Part shown: positions 26,406-34,301 of the stretch, in pieces
How positions within the stretch are numbered: position 1 is the first letter of the stretch
Layout of the letters: each line of letters begins with the position of its first letter
Assembly (NCBI GenBank): GCA_030692685.1
Contig: JAUXZO010000065.1
Location: 1-64,000 of the forward strand
Direction: 5' to 3'
Length of the DNA stretch: 64,000 bases
DNA from: Acidovorax sp.
Lineage (GTDB): Bacteria; Pseudomonadota; Gammaproteobacteria; Burkholderiales; Burkholderiaceae_C
The notes under the pieces: generated by a model
The model's database searches: none
What the model was told of the DNA's origin: nothing
The model's input: only the letters and a program-made list of their open reading frames with translations
Made by a program: the position numbers and the translations under genes

Positions 26406-27428
26406 TCAACCCATCGGCACGCCATACAGGCGCATCGTGGCTTGCACCCGCGCCACCAGCGCTCGCCTCAACGCTGCGGGCTGCAGCACCTCTACCTGCG
26501 GTGACAGCCGCATGAGCTGCCCGCAGGCATGTTCAACAGATTCGATGGGCATGTGGACGGCCACGCGCCCGTCTTTGCGGCGCGTGGGTGCAGCGGCGGC
26601 CACCGCACGCGCGACGGCACTGCTCAGCATGCGCAGCCCTTTCAGCCCGGCGGGCGTGGCAAGCACCGTCGCCTTGGCGGTGTACAAGCTGGCCTCAAAC
26701 CGCTGGATGGACTGGGCCCAATAGCCAGGCAAATCAAACGTGGCAGGGCGGCGCACCGCCGTGGTGAGCATGCTGGCCGCCAGGATGTTGGAGACGCGGT
26801 AGGTGCGCGGCCCGCGCTCGGTCGTTGTTGCGACCGAGCCGCCTTTGGTGGATGCGGGTACGGGTGCGGGTGCGGCCACCAGGTACCAGACTCCCGCCTT
26901 CAGCACCAGGCCCAGCGGGCTCACGGTGCGCTCCACGGTGTCGGCCCAGCTTTCGTAGCGCATGGTGATCTGCTGGCCCGCCCACACGGCGGCAGCCACA
27001 GTGGCGAGGTGGGGAGTGGGGTCGCTCTCGCGGTACCAGTCCACCGGGTCCAGGTGCAGGCGGGCGCTCACGCGCTGCGCGTCTTCGCGCCAGGACGCGG
27101 GCAGCGAGGCCAGCAGCTTCAGGCGCGCGCCTTCCACGTCGCCGCCCAGGCCCAGGTCGTGCGCCGGGCCGGGCAGGCCGCTTAAGAACACCGCCTGCGC
27201 TTCTGACGGCGTGAGCCCTGTGAGCGTGGTCTTCCAGCCCTGCAGCAACGCAAAGCCACCGTTGCGCCCGCGCTCGGCGTAGATGGGCACCCCAGCGGCG
27301 CTGAGCTGGTCCACGTCGCGGTACAGCGTGCGCACCGAAATCTCCAGCGCATCGGCCAACGCGGTGGCACTCATGCGGCCCTGGGTTTCGAGCAGCATCT
27401 GAAGCGAAAGCAAACGGCTGGCGCGCAT
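26406..27428 (-). CDS. YafY-type HTH/WYL-domain transcriptional regulator
   Basis: A 340-residue regulator. The N-terminal winged HTH (MRASRLLSLQMLLETQGRMS to ISVRTLYRDVDQLSAAGVPI) and the YAERGRNGGFALLQG hinge lead to a WYL ligand domain around residues 140-230 (WYRESD, VWYLVAAPAP) and a WCX-like C-terminus. Start ATG 27428 fits the family. The neighbouring divergent GST gene and the perfect palindrome between them suggest that it controls itself and the GST. Confidence 0.9.
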   Translation of the reverse strand: MRASRLLSLQMLLETQGRMSATALADALEISVRTLYRDVDQLSAAGVPIYAERGRNGGFALLQGWKTTLTGLTPSEAQAVFLSGLPGPAHDLGLGGDVEGARLKLLASLPASWREDAQRVSARLHLDPVDWYRESDPTPHLATVAAAVWAGQQITMRYESWADTVERTVSPLGLVLKAGVWYLVAAPAPVPASTKGGSVATTTERGPRTYRVSNILAASMLTTAVRRPATFDLPGYWAQSIQRFEASLYTAKATVLATPAGLKGLRMLSSAVARAVAAAAPTRRKDGRVAVHMPIESVEHACGQLMRLSPQVEVLQPAALRRALVARVQATMRLYGVPMG

Positions 27429-27495
27429 GGGGGACGGCGGGTGGGTGAGCGGAACAGAGCGGAACGGAATGGCCTGAAAGCGAAAGATAGCGCAA

Positions 27496-27520
27496 ATACC
27501 TGCCATGGGTTGGCAGGTAT
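27496..27520. promoter_or_regulatory. Perfect 10-bp inverted repeat, likely WYL-regulator operator
   Basis: ATACCTGCCA and TGGCAGGTAT flank TGGGT, 68 bp upstream of the WYL-regulator start in the divergent region shared with the GST gene. Symmetry and position make it the best operator candidate in this interval. Confidence 0.65.
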
Positions 27521-27670
27521 AGCGGCGCAAACTGCGAGTCTTGACACTGTTCACCGCGCCCCACAAGAACGCGTATGCCCGCAGCCTCGCCCACGGCCCC
27601 CGGCCCTCCACGCTCCTCCCCGCCCCTTCATCACCCCTTCAGCACGCCTTCCCCCATCGCAGATCTCACC

Positions 27671-28327
27671 ATGACGTCCCCTCACGCGCTCACCCTTCCG
27701 CAGTCCGCCGCAGCACCTACCTTGCTGCTTTATGGCGGCGCAAATTCTGGTCATTCATACAAGGCCCGCCTGCTGCTGTTGTTGTCGAACACGCCGCATC
27801 AATACCAGCGCATCGCGTTGGACACCCCCAGGGCGCTGCGCCCAGCGCCCTTCGTGGCGGCCAGCAAATTCGGCGAGGTGCCCGTGCTTGTGGACGAAGG
27901 CACCGCCTATTGCCAGTCCGACGCCATCCTCCTGCACCTTGCGCAACGCACCAACGCCTTGCGGGGCAACGCATCGGAAGCGGCCGCCATCCTCGAATGG
28001 CTTTTTTGGGAGACCAACCGCATCGGGTTCAGCGTGCCCAACCTGCGCTATGCGCTGCGGTTTGAGCCCCAGCCAGAACCGGTGCTGGCGTATCTGCGCG
28101 CCCGCGCCACGGCAGATCTGGCCCAGCTAGACAACGCACTCGCCCGCACGGATTTTCTGGTGCCCTCGGGCCCCACCATTGCCGACATTGCCTGCTGCGC
28201 ATACCTGTTCTGGCTGCCAGACACGGGGCTGAGCACGCAAGACTTTCCCCACGTATCGCGCTGGCTGAGCGCGTTGCGTGCGCTGCCCGGATGGATGCAC
28301 CCCGACCTCGCCCTAGCGTTGGCCTGA
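27671..28327 (+). CDS. Glutathione S-transferase-like protein
   Basis: A 218-residue GST-fold protein. The thioredoxin-like domain has LLLYGGANSGHSYKARLLLLL, ASKFGEVPVLVDEG (cis-Pro) and YCQSDAILLHLAQR (Ser). The C-terminal helical domain includes VPSGPTIADIACCAYLFW with the capping Asp. Start ATG 27671 (MTSPHALTLPQ) is chosen because upstream codons are Pro-rich and non-family. It diverges from the WYL regulator and probably responds to it. Confidence 0.9.
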   Translation: MTSPHALTLPQSAAAPTLLLYGGANSGHSYKARLLLLLSNTPHQYQRIALDTPRALRPAPFVAASKFGEVPVLVDEGTAYCQSDAILLHLAQRTNALRGNASEAAAILEWLFWETNRIGFSVPNLRYALRFEPQPEPVLAYLRARATADLAQLDNALARTDFLVPSGPTIADIACCAYLFWLPDTGLSTQDFPHVSRWLSALRALPGWMHPDLALALA

Positions 28328-28436
28328 TGCACGCGCGCACCCCGGCAACCGAAAGCACATCGCCTGCCTTGCCCAAGGCACCACCGCGCAATCACGCAAC
28401 CACGCAACCACACCACCACCTCTCAGTCGCCACACC

Positions 28437-28976
28437 ATGCAAAACACCGCTCCAATAGACAACGTCACCACTACCAGCCCCCCGGGCAACATCGCAGCAC
28501 GCGACTTTGACTTTTTGATGGGCCCCTGGCGCATTCGCAACACCCGGCTGGTGCAGCGCCTGGCAGGCTGCAGCGACTGGGAAGTGTTCGACGCCACCGG
28601 CACCGCGCGCCCGCTGCCGGGCGGCATCGGCAACTGCGACGACTTCATCCCGGCCACCTGGAAGCCCGGCTTCGTGGGCATGTCGCTGCGCCTATTCAGC
28701 CCCGCATCGCAGCGCTGGAGCATCTACTGGCTCGACAACTCCACGGGCGGGCTGGACGCCGCCACCGGCCTGCTGCAGCCGCCGGTAGTGGGCGGCTTTC
28801 ACCACGGCGTGGGTCTGTTCTACGGCGAGGACGTGCTGGACGGTCGCCCGGTGCGCGTGCGCTTCGAGTGGTCGCAGATGCACACCGGCGCACCGCGTTG
28901 GGAACAGGCGTTTTCTGGCGACGGCGGCGCCACCTGGGAGGTCAACTGGGTCATGGAGTTTGCGCGGCCGGTGTGA
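28437..28976 (+). CDS. Conserved hypothetical protein (calycin/DUF1579-like)
   Basis: A 179-residue protein without a signal peptide. Landmarks are ARDFDFLMGPWRIRNTRLVQRL, CDDFIPATWKPGFVGMSLRLF, WSIYWLDNSTGGLD and FEWSQMHTGAPRWEQAFSGDGG. The pattern of an opening DFxxGxW motif and a closing WEQAFSxDGGxTWExNW is typical of small beta-barrel proteins that follow stress genes. No catalytic residues are evident. It lies 109 bp after the GST and could share its transcript. Confidence 0.65.
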   Translation: MQNTAPIDNVTTTSPPGNIAARDFDFLMGPWRIRNTRLVQRLAGCSDWEVFDATGTARPLPGGIGNCDDFIPATWKPGFVGMSLRLFSPASQRWSIYWLDNSTGGLDAATGLLQPPVVGGFHHGVGLFYGEDVLDGRPVRVRFEWSQMHTGAPRWEQAFSGDGGATWEVNWVMEFARPV

Positions 28977-29099
28977 GGCCCCAGTCTGAAGCATTTGCCA
29001 CGCGCCGCTATCGGTCCATCGGTCCATCGGTCCACCCTGCCACCCAGCTCAGTCACCACGCTGCCCGTTTTCCGACGTAGAAAAATCCAGGAATATTGG

Positions 29100-29155
29100 T
29101 CAAATTGGCCTCTAGCGCTTTACCAGCAAGCGCTAGCAGCTATCAATTTAGGAAT
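29100..29155 (+). repeat. Interspersed hairpin repeat, copy 7
   Basis: TCAAATTGGCCTCTAGCGCT, loop TACCAG, AAGCGCTAGCAGCTATCAAT. One of the best matches to the consensus. Confidence 0.92.
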
Positions 29156-29383
29156 ACTTACTCGGCGTGCTGCGCACGAACCGCCCGCGCTTGCGCCTGG
29201 CAACCCGTGGACGCAGCCACCGCCCGCCGTTGCGCCGTTTCACCCGCCACAAACGCGTGTTTTCGGCGGTGGTCTGCACCGTGTCGGTGCCCAGCGGCAG
29301 CGGCAGCAACATGGGCGGCGTGGGGCTGGCCACCAGCCGCTGGGCCTGTGAACGGCGCGATTGGTAGCAATTGTGCAAACAGT

Positions 29384-29399
29384 CCGTTCTGAAGAACGG
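29384..29399. promoter_or_regulatory. Palindrome CCGTTCTGAAGAACGG
   Basis: Perfect 7-bp arms around GA, 79 bp before the SRPBCC start and followed by the AT-rich TATTTATCGTTT. A dimeric regulator site is the simplest reading; the regulator is not known. Confidence 0.45.
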
Positions 29400-29477
29400 T
29401 ATTTATCGTTTCTGCTGCGCGCCCTACAGTCGGTTCACCGTCCGAAAAGCCGGACCCCACTGACTGCACTCCCGCCC

Positions 29478-29993
29478 ATGACCACCTTCTCCGCCACGGT
29501 CCAGACGCGCATCAAGGCGCCCCCTGCGCTGGCGTTCCAGCACATTGCGCCCATGGACCCGCGCGCCCTGTTCACCGGCTACGGCCCCTTGCCCGCCGTG
29601 ACCGGCACCCACGACCAGACGGGAGCGTGGGACACACCCGGGCAGACGCGCACGGTGGCCCTGTCGGACGGCAGCAGCGCGCAGGAGGGGCTCAAGCACT
29701 ACCACCCCGCGCAATATTTCAGCTACACCGTGGGCAGCTTTACCGGCGGCGCCCTGCGCTGGCTGGCTACGGGTGCCGATGGGGCCTGGTGGTTTGACCC
29801 ACAGGCGGGAGGCACGCAGACCAACGTGCATTGGCGCCACGCATTTCACGCCCGCTCCAGGTGGGCAGCCCCCGTGCTGTGGCTGCTGGCCAGCGTGTTG
29901 TGGCGCGGCTACATGCGCAAGGCGCTGCGGCTGGCCAAGATGCAGATCGAGAGCCCAGCGCGCGCACCCGCTGGCTCGGCACTGTCAGCCTGA
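29478..29993 (+). CDS. SRPBCC-fold (START/Bet v1-like) protein
   Basis: A 171-residue protein with FSATVQTRIKAPPALAFQHIAP, the opening of polyketide-cyclase/Bet v1-like lipid-binding folds, then SAQEGLKHYHPAQYFSYTV, TNVHWRHAFHARS and a C-terminal hydrophobic helix (APVLWLLASVLWRGYMRKAL). It probably binds a hydrophobic ligand. The start at 29478 is the first ATG that gives the family N-terminus. Its stop abuts the stop of the next, convergent gene. Confidence 0.75.
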   Translation: MTTFSATVQTRIKAPPALAFQHIAPMDPRALFTGYGPLPAVTGTHDQTGAWDTPGQTRTVALSDGSSAQEGLKHYHPAQYFSYTVGSFTGGALRWLATGADGAWWFDPQAGGTQTNVHWRHAFHARSRWAAPVLWLLASVLWRGYMRKALRLAKMQIESPARAPAGSALSA

Positions 29994-30407
29994 CTACCCC
30001 CGGGGGGCAATCATGCGCTCGCCCCGGCCCAGCGGGTCCAGCGTGACCTCGCATTGCGGCGCGGCCTGCACGTCGGGGCGGTCAACGCCGCCCAGGTCTT
30101 CCAGGGCCGTGAACTGCCCGTCCAGGAACAAAAATGTGGTGGTGCCCGCAATGTGCTGCAGCGCTGCATCAGGCGCCTCAAAACCTGCACCCGTGGACTT
30201 GTCGCCATCCAGCAAGTATGTCCACATGCCATCGTCCTGCTGCGCCAAGTGGCCCAGGTCGACAAGCTTTTGTTTGACGTTGCTCGCGTACACACGCCCG
30301 CGCAGCGCGTACAGCACAAACGGCACGCCGGAGCCGCTGTGCCCTGTAGGTGCAGGGGGTGATACGGCAGCGGATTCAGGCGACGAAGGGGTGGCAGTTG
30401 CAGACAT
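29994..30407 (-). CDS. Hypothetical protein, no recognised family
   Basis: A 137-residue protein. A Ser/Pro/Ala-rich N-terminus (MSATATPSSPESAAVSPPAP) precedes a compact domain with VPFVLYALRGRVYASNVKQK, DDGMWTYLLDGDKSTGAGF and TTTFLFLDGQFTALEDLGGV. No signal peptide or membrane segment. A ribosome site (AGGAGT) lies just upstream of ATG 30407. It ends one base from the SRPBCC gene, which is convergent. Function unknown; composition matches the neighbours. Confidence 0.6.
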   Translation of the reverse strand: MSATATPSSPESAAVSPPAPTGHSGSGVPFVLYALRGRVYASNVKQKLVDLGHLAQQDDGMWTYLLDGDKSTGAGFEAPDAALQHIAGTTTFLFLDGQFTALEDLGGVDRPDVQAAPQCEVTLDPLGRGERMIAPRG

Positions 30408-30685
30408 GAACGACTCCTTGAAAACCAAAAAATTCTCACCCCGCTCAACGGTGGCGTTAGGGCAGGGAAGTGCCCGGTTGCCAGCGCACAGTGCATTGCG
30501 CACTATGCCGCCGCTCTTCCATCGAAGTGCCGCGCGGGAAAGAAGGGATTGAGGACCATCGCGGCGAAGCAGGCTCGGGCAGCGCAATGGGACCTGCTGC
30601 CGTTGTAAAACGTTGCTGCAAGCAGCGGTGTAGGACGACGTCCGTACCGACTTGGAACGAACAGGTTCATAAGCGCCACCGCTAG

Positions 30686-31291
30686 CTAGAGCACCAGCGC
30701 CAGCATCAGCGCTACGGCCCCACACGCCAGAACCGATGCCACCACCATCAACGCGCCATCGCGCACCATGAGCGCGAGGCCAAACAGCGCAATTGCGCCC
30801 ATCGGCACCGAACTGGCAAACGGAAACAGCTCCAGGGGCGGGACCAGCAGTGCCAGCGCCACGCAGGCCGCGGCGGCAATGCGGATCCATGTGCCGACTG
30901 CCAGCGCCTGCAGACGCCCGTAAAACCACTGGTCCAGCCGCGCAGCGAGGGGCCGCGCCATGGCCACCACCCGCTGCAGTTGCCGCGCACCCAAGGCGCG
31001 ACGGGCTACAAAACCCGGTACCCACAGCCGCTTGCGCCCCCACAGCATCTGCAGCGCAAACAGCACCACCACGGCCGCCAGCGCCGTCGGCACACCGGGC
31101 ACCCCGCCCAGCGGCGATAGCTCGATCATGGCCGGAACGATGAGGAACGGGCCGTAGCTGCGGGTGCCGATCACATCCACCATGTCACCCACCGCTACGC
31201 GATCATCGCTCTCGGCGAGCACTTCGAATCGGTCGAGGATTTCGCCCAACGACTCGGGGCGCGATACGGACGAAGCATGGTGGGCAGACAT
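30686..31291 (-). CDS. ExoD-family exopolysaccharide synthesis-like membrane protein
   Basis: A 201-residue ExoD-type protein. A cytosolic N-terminal helix (ESLGEILDRFEVLAESDDRV) is followed by the family segment GTRSYGPFLIVPAMIELSPLGGVPG and at least four hydrophobic helices (TALAAVVVLFALQMLW, IAAAACVALALLVPPLELF, VPMGAIALFGLALMV, MVVASVLACGAVALMLALVL). Start ATG 31291 precedes the family N-terminus. ExoD was named from Rhizobium exopolysaccharide and alkali phenotypes; its molecular role is unclear. Confidence 0.85.
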   Translation of the reverse strand: MSAHHASSVSRPESLGEILDRFEVLAESDDRVAVGDMVDVIGTRSYGPFLIVPAMIELSPLGGVPGVPTALAAVVVLFALQMLWGRKRLWVPGFVARRALGARQLQRVVAMARPLAARLDQWFYGRLQALAVGTWIRIAAAACVALALLVPPLELFPFASSVPMGAIALFGLALMVRDGALMVVASVLACGAVALMLALVL

Positions 31292-31548
31292 GAAGCAACA
31301 GCAAAGTTGAAGTCGGGTTTGAAATGATGCCGCGCTGCGTGCCGGCAGCTCAGCGGCAAGAAGGCGAACGGTGATGGCCCAAGCGTGCACTGCGTTACAT
31401 CCGGCCCATGGCAGACACCAGCCTGCGCCCTTGTGGGAGACGGGCTGACACGCAAACTCCCACCCGCCAGCTCTCACCGCTGGGCGGCTTCGACCAGCTC
31501 ATTGCATGACGATTTGTATTGCGTACTGCGCACTGCGCGTTCCGTTGC

Positions 31549-32373
31549 TCAGGCCGCAAACCCGCCATCAATCAGCAAGCTGGCCCCGGTCACCATGCCC
31601 GACTCCGGCCCCGCCAGATAGGCCACCATGCCCGCGATTTCGTCGGGGTGGGCGTGACGGTTGAGCGCCATCATGCTGTGCATGTTGTCGGCCAGGGGGC
31701 CATCTGCGGGGTTCATGTCGGTGTTGACCGGGCCGGGCTGCACGTTGTTTACGGTAATGCCGCGCGGCCCCAAGTCCCGCGCGAGGCCTTTGGTGAGGCC
31801 CACGATGGCGGCCTTGCTCATGCCATACACGCTGAAGCCCGCCCATGGCACGCGGTCGGAGTTGGTGCTTCCGATGGTGATGACGCGGCCATAGGCGCCG
31901 TCCTGCCCCATGTGACGCACAGCAGCCTGTGTGGCCACGAACACAGCCCGCACGTTCACGTTGAGCGTGTGGTCAAAGTCGGCCAGCGCAAAGCTGTCCA
32001 GGTCACCCGCCACGGCCACGCCCGCGTTGTTGACGAGGATGTCGATGCGGCCCAGCGTGCGCGCGGCGCCGTCGATGGCCTGCACGAGGGCGGCGGCGTC
32101 GGCGCTATCGGCCTTCAGCGCCAGGGCCTTGCCACCGCCCGCTTCAATGGCGGTCACCAGCGCCTGTGCGGGGGCTTCGGAGCTGCTGTAGGTAAAAGCC
32201 ACGGCCGCGCCGTCGCGCGCCAGGCGCTGCACGATGGCCGCGCCAATGCCGCGGGCGCCGCCGGTGACAAAGGCGACCTTGCCCACCAGTACACCTGAAG
32301 CGCTGCTGGATGGTGTGGTGAATGGTGTGGTGACGAGTGTGGCGGCTGGGGGTGTGCCAGGCACAGAAGACAT
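31549..32373 (-). CDS. Short-chain dehydrogenase/reductase
   Basis: A 274-residue classical SDR. The cofactor motif is VTGGARGIGAAIVQRLA (TGxxxGIG), followed by DILVNNAGVAV (NNAG) and a catalytic Ser in VITIGSTNSD, with YGMSKAAIV giving YxxxK. It ends with the conserved ASLLIDGGFAA. A Thr/Ser-rich stretch of about 26 residues precedes the Rossmann fold. It is divergent from a LysR gene, its probable regulator. Cofactor and substrate are not determinable. Confidence 0.9.
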   Translation of the reverse strand: MSSVPGTPPAATLVTTPFTTPSSSASGVLVGKVAFVTGGARGIGAAIVQRLARDGAAVAFTYSSSEAPAQALVTAIEAGGGKALALKADSADAAALVQAIDGAARTLGRIDILVNNAGVAVAGDLDSFALADFDHTLNVNVRAVFVATQAAVRHMGQDGAYGRVITIGSTNSDRVPWAGFSVYGMSKAAIVGLTKGLARDLGPRGITVNNVQPGPVNTDMNPADGPLADNMHSMMALNRHAHPDEIAGMVAYLAGPESGMVTGASLLIDGGFAA

Positions 32374-32500
32374 GGTGTTTCTCCAAATATCAGGGGTTGA
32401 AAAGGTTCTGCAAAGAACCACAAGCCCCTGCAGTGTCAGAAATCCGTTGCCTTGCCGGTAGCCATGAATGGGCTGGATCTATTTCAACCCACAGTTGAAA

Positions 32501-33433
32501 ATGCAGCCCATGCAACCGCTGAGCCATCTCGAATCGTTCGTCAAATCTGCCGAGTCCGGCAGCTTCTCGGCCGCTGCGCGGTTGATGGGCCTCACGCCCG
32601 CCGCTGTGAGCAAAAACGTGGCGCGGCTGGAGGCCGGGCTGGGCGTGCGGCTGTTCCAGCGCAGCACACGGCGCCTTACGCTGACCGAGGGCGGGCAGCG
32701 CCTGCTGGCGCAGATCAGCCAGCCGCTGACGGCGCTGGCCGATGCGGTAGACCACGCGGCCGAGGCCGAGCAGCAACCTGCGGGCACGCTCAAGGTCAGC
32801 ATGGGCCAGGCCTTTGGCCGCGCGTACCTGGTGCCGTTGCTCACCGAGTTTCTTCAGCGCTACCCGGCCATCCAGCCCGACTGGCGCTTTGAGAACCGCC
32901 AGGTCGATCTGATCGGCGAAGGCTTTGACGCAGGCATTGGTGGCGGCCTCAACCTGAACCCGGACATGGTGGCGCGCACGCTGGGCCCTGTCCACCTGGT
33001 GGCGGTGGGGTCGCCCGCGCTGCTCAAGGGCCGCAGGGCGCCGCGCCATCCGTCCGATCTGGCGCAGTGGGACGGCATTGCACGGCGCACCATCCGCACG
33101 GGGCGCATCGCAGTCATCACACTGCGCAACAAGGCGGGCGAAGCAGCAGCGGCCGAGTTGCGCCCGCGCCTCGTGTTCGACGACCCCGAGGCCATGTGCC
33201 AGGCCGCGATGATGGGCCTGGGCCTCACGGTGCTACCCATGCCATTTGCCCTGCCCTGGCTGGCGCGCGGCGACCTGGTGCGCGTGTTGCCGGGCTGGTG
33301 GGCCGATGCGGGGCCCACGTCGCTGTATTACCCCAGCAAGAAGCTGCTGCCCGCGCGCACGCGGGTGTTCGTGGACTTTGTGGTGGAGCAGTTCAACGCG
33401 CGGGGTTTTGCGCAGCGTGTGCGCGGGGATTGA
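32501..33433 (+). CDS. LysR-family transcriptional regulator (divergent to SDR)
   Basis: A 310-residue LysR protein. The HTH is SHLESFVKSAESGSFSAAAR to LTPAAVSKNVARLEAGLGV with the wing RSTRRLTLTEGGQRLL. The effector domain includes VHLVAVGSPALLKGR and DPEAMCQAAMMGLGLTVLPM. The start may be ATG 32501 or 32510; neither has a clear ribosome site. Likely represses or activates the divergent SDR gene. Confidence 0.88.
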   Translation: MQPMQPLSHLESFVKSAESGSFSAAARLMGLTPAAVSKNVARLEAGLGVRLFQRSTRRLTLTEGGQRLLAQISQPLTALADAVDHAAEAEQQPAGTLKVSMGQAFGRAYLVPLLTEFLQRYPAIQPDWRFENRQVDLIGEGFDAGIGGGLNLNPDMVARTLGPVHLVAVGSPALLKGRRAPRHPSDLAQWDGIARRTIRTGRIAVITLRNKAGEAAAAELRPRLVFDDPEAMCQAAMMGLGLTVLPMPFALPWLARGDLVRVLPGWWADAGPTSLYYPSKKLLPARTRVFVDFVVEQFNARGFAQRVRGD

Positions 33434-33591
33434 ACAGTCGCCCCTTCAGGCAGGCGCTGGCGCGCGCAACGTCTGCGGTAGTCCCATCGCAGGGCGCCCA
33501 TTGCCCCGCGTGCCCGCCATAGCCCCGTGCCAGCGCGGGCCAATCCCGGCCCCGCATTGCCCGCCCGGTCAACCTGCCTATAGTGCAGCCC

Positions 33592-33867
33592 ATGCGTTCA
33601 TGGGTTGCCATCTGGGTTTTGCTGCTGAGCTGTGTGTTTGTGACACACACGGTTGCGGCATCGACGGCCCCGTACAACACCTGCTGCATGGAAGAGTGCC
33701 GCGACGAGATGGGCGTGTGTGTGACGCACTGCACCGCGTGCACCCAGCCCGCAGCCATGGTCGATGCGCTGCTGCCACGCACTTCCCCAGTCCTCCAGTG
33801 GGGCCCCGCACAACGCCCCTCGGTGTTGCCCTTCCCCGCCTACACCTTGTGGACGCCCCCGGGATAA
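33592..33867 (+). CDS. Small Cys-rich exported protein
   Basis: A 91-residue protein with a clear signal peptide (MRSWVAIWVLLLSCVFVTHTVAA) followed by a Cys cluster TCCMEECRDEMGVCVTHCTACT (CC-x3-C-x6-C-x3-C-x2-C). The remaining half is Pro-rich (PRTSPVLQWGPAQRPSVLPF). The six closely spaced cysteines suggest metal binding or disulfide bonding in the periplasm. I do not recognise a family. It is 93 bp upstream of a second, even smaller Cys-rich exported peptide, and a terminator-like hairpin lies between them. Confidence 0.6.
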   Translation: MRSWVAIWVLLLSCVFVTHTVAASTAPYNTCCMEECRDEMGVCVTHCTACTQPAAMVDALLPRTSPVLQWGPAQRPSVLPFPAYTLWTPPG

Positions 33868-33891
33868 CGGTTTAAGAACGGGTCGCCTGCT

Positions 33892-33921
33892 GGCAGCCAT
33901 TGCCAATGGGCTGCGTTTTTT
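33892..33921 (+). terminator. Terminator or attenuator hairpin between two small Cys-rich genes
   Basis: GCAGCCATT pairs with AATGGGCTGC (one bulged G) around GCC and runs into GTTTTTTG. It would end or attenuate transcription from the upstream gene. Confidence 0.65.
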
Positions 33922-33960
33922 GTCTGATCTTTTTTTACCGTTTACCAAGAGGACTTCACC

Positions 33961-34104
33961 ATGAAGCAACAACAACAACAACGTTTTCTCAAATTGACTG
34001 CATTCATCGGCCTGCTGCTGGCGTCTGGCGCTGCCATGGCTGCCTCAGACTGCTGCGGCGATCTGGTCGATTGCTGCATGGAAATGCTGGACTGCTGCCT
34101 GTAA
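33961..34104 (+). CDS. 47-residue exported peptide with three CC pairs in heptad spacing
   Basis: ATG 33961 to TAA 34104, with a strong ribosome site AAGAGGA seven bases before the start. Five CAA or CAG codons give a poly-Gln start (MKQQQQQRFLK). A signal peptide follows (LTAFIGLLLASGAAMA) and the mature part is only 20 residues: ASDCCGDLVDCCMEMLDCCL. CC occurs every seven residues with Asp just before each pair, placing the cysteines on one face of a helix. This points to soft-metal binding or oligomerisation through disulfides. No known family is recognised. A strong terminator follows. Confidence 0.7.
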   Translation: MKQQQQQRFLKLTAFIGLLLASGAAMAASDCCGDLVDCCMEMLDCCL

Positions 34105-34158
34105 GGGCGCAACTCAGGCCCGCAGGGCGGGCACTGAGCCGGGGTGATTGACCCCTTT

Positions 34159-34195
34159 ACGGGCTGGCGCTGCAAGGTGCCAGCCCGTTTTTGTT
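34159..34195 (+). terminator. Rho-independent terminator
   Basis: Stem ACGGGCTGGC / GCCAGCCCGT with loop GCTGCAAGGT and a TTTTGTT tail. It closes the small Cys-rich gene cassette. Confidence 0.88.
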
Positions 34196-34301
34196 GCGAA
34201 GGCCCAGCGCCTCCGAAATAGCTTCATAACGGTGTGGGGCGCAGCCAAGGTCAGCACTTCTACACTGCACCACCATCGTTCTCATCCCACGGGGGCCCTG
34301 T

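Larger units (their letters stand above)
28977..29477. other. 501-bp intergenic region: ATCGGTCC x3, a hairpin repeat, a 16-bp palindrome
   Basis: No convincing gene is visible. Three tandem ATCGGTCC octamers lie at 29010-29033, hairpin repeat copy 7 at 29100-29155, and the palindrome CCGTTCTGAAGAACGG at 29384-29399. Short open frames at 29148-29378 on either strand lack a good start and codon pattern. Confidence 0.7.

Noticed and set aside
29148-29378. 76-codon minus-strand frame beside the SRPBCC gene
   Set aside because: TTG-only start, no ribosome site, Arg-rich residues without a family; treated as non-coding.
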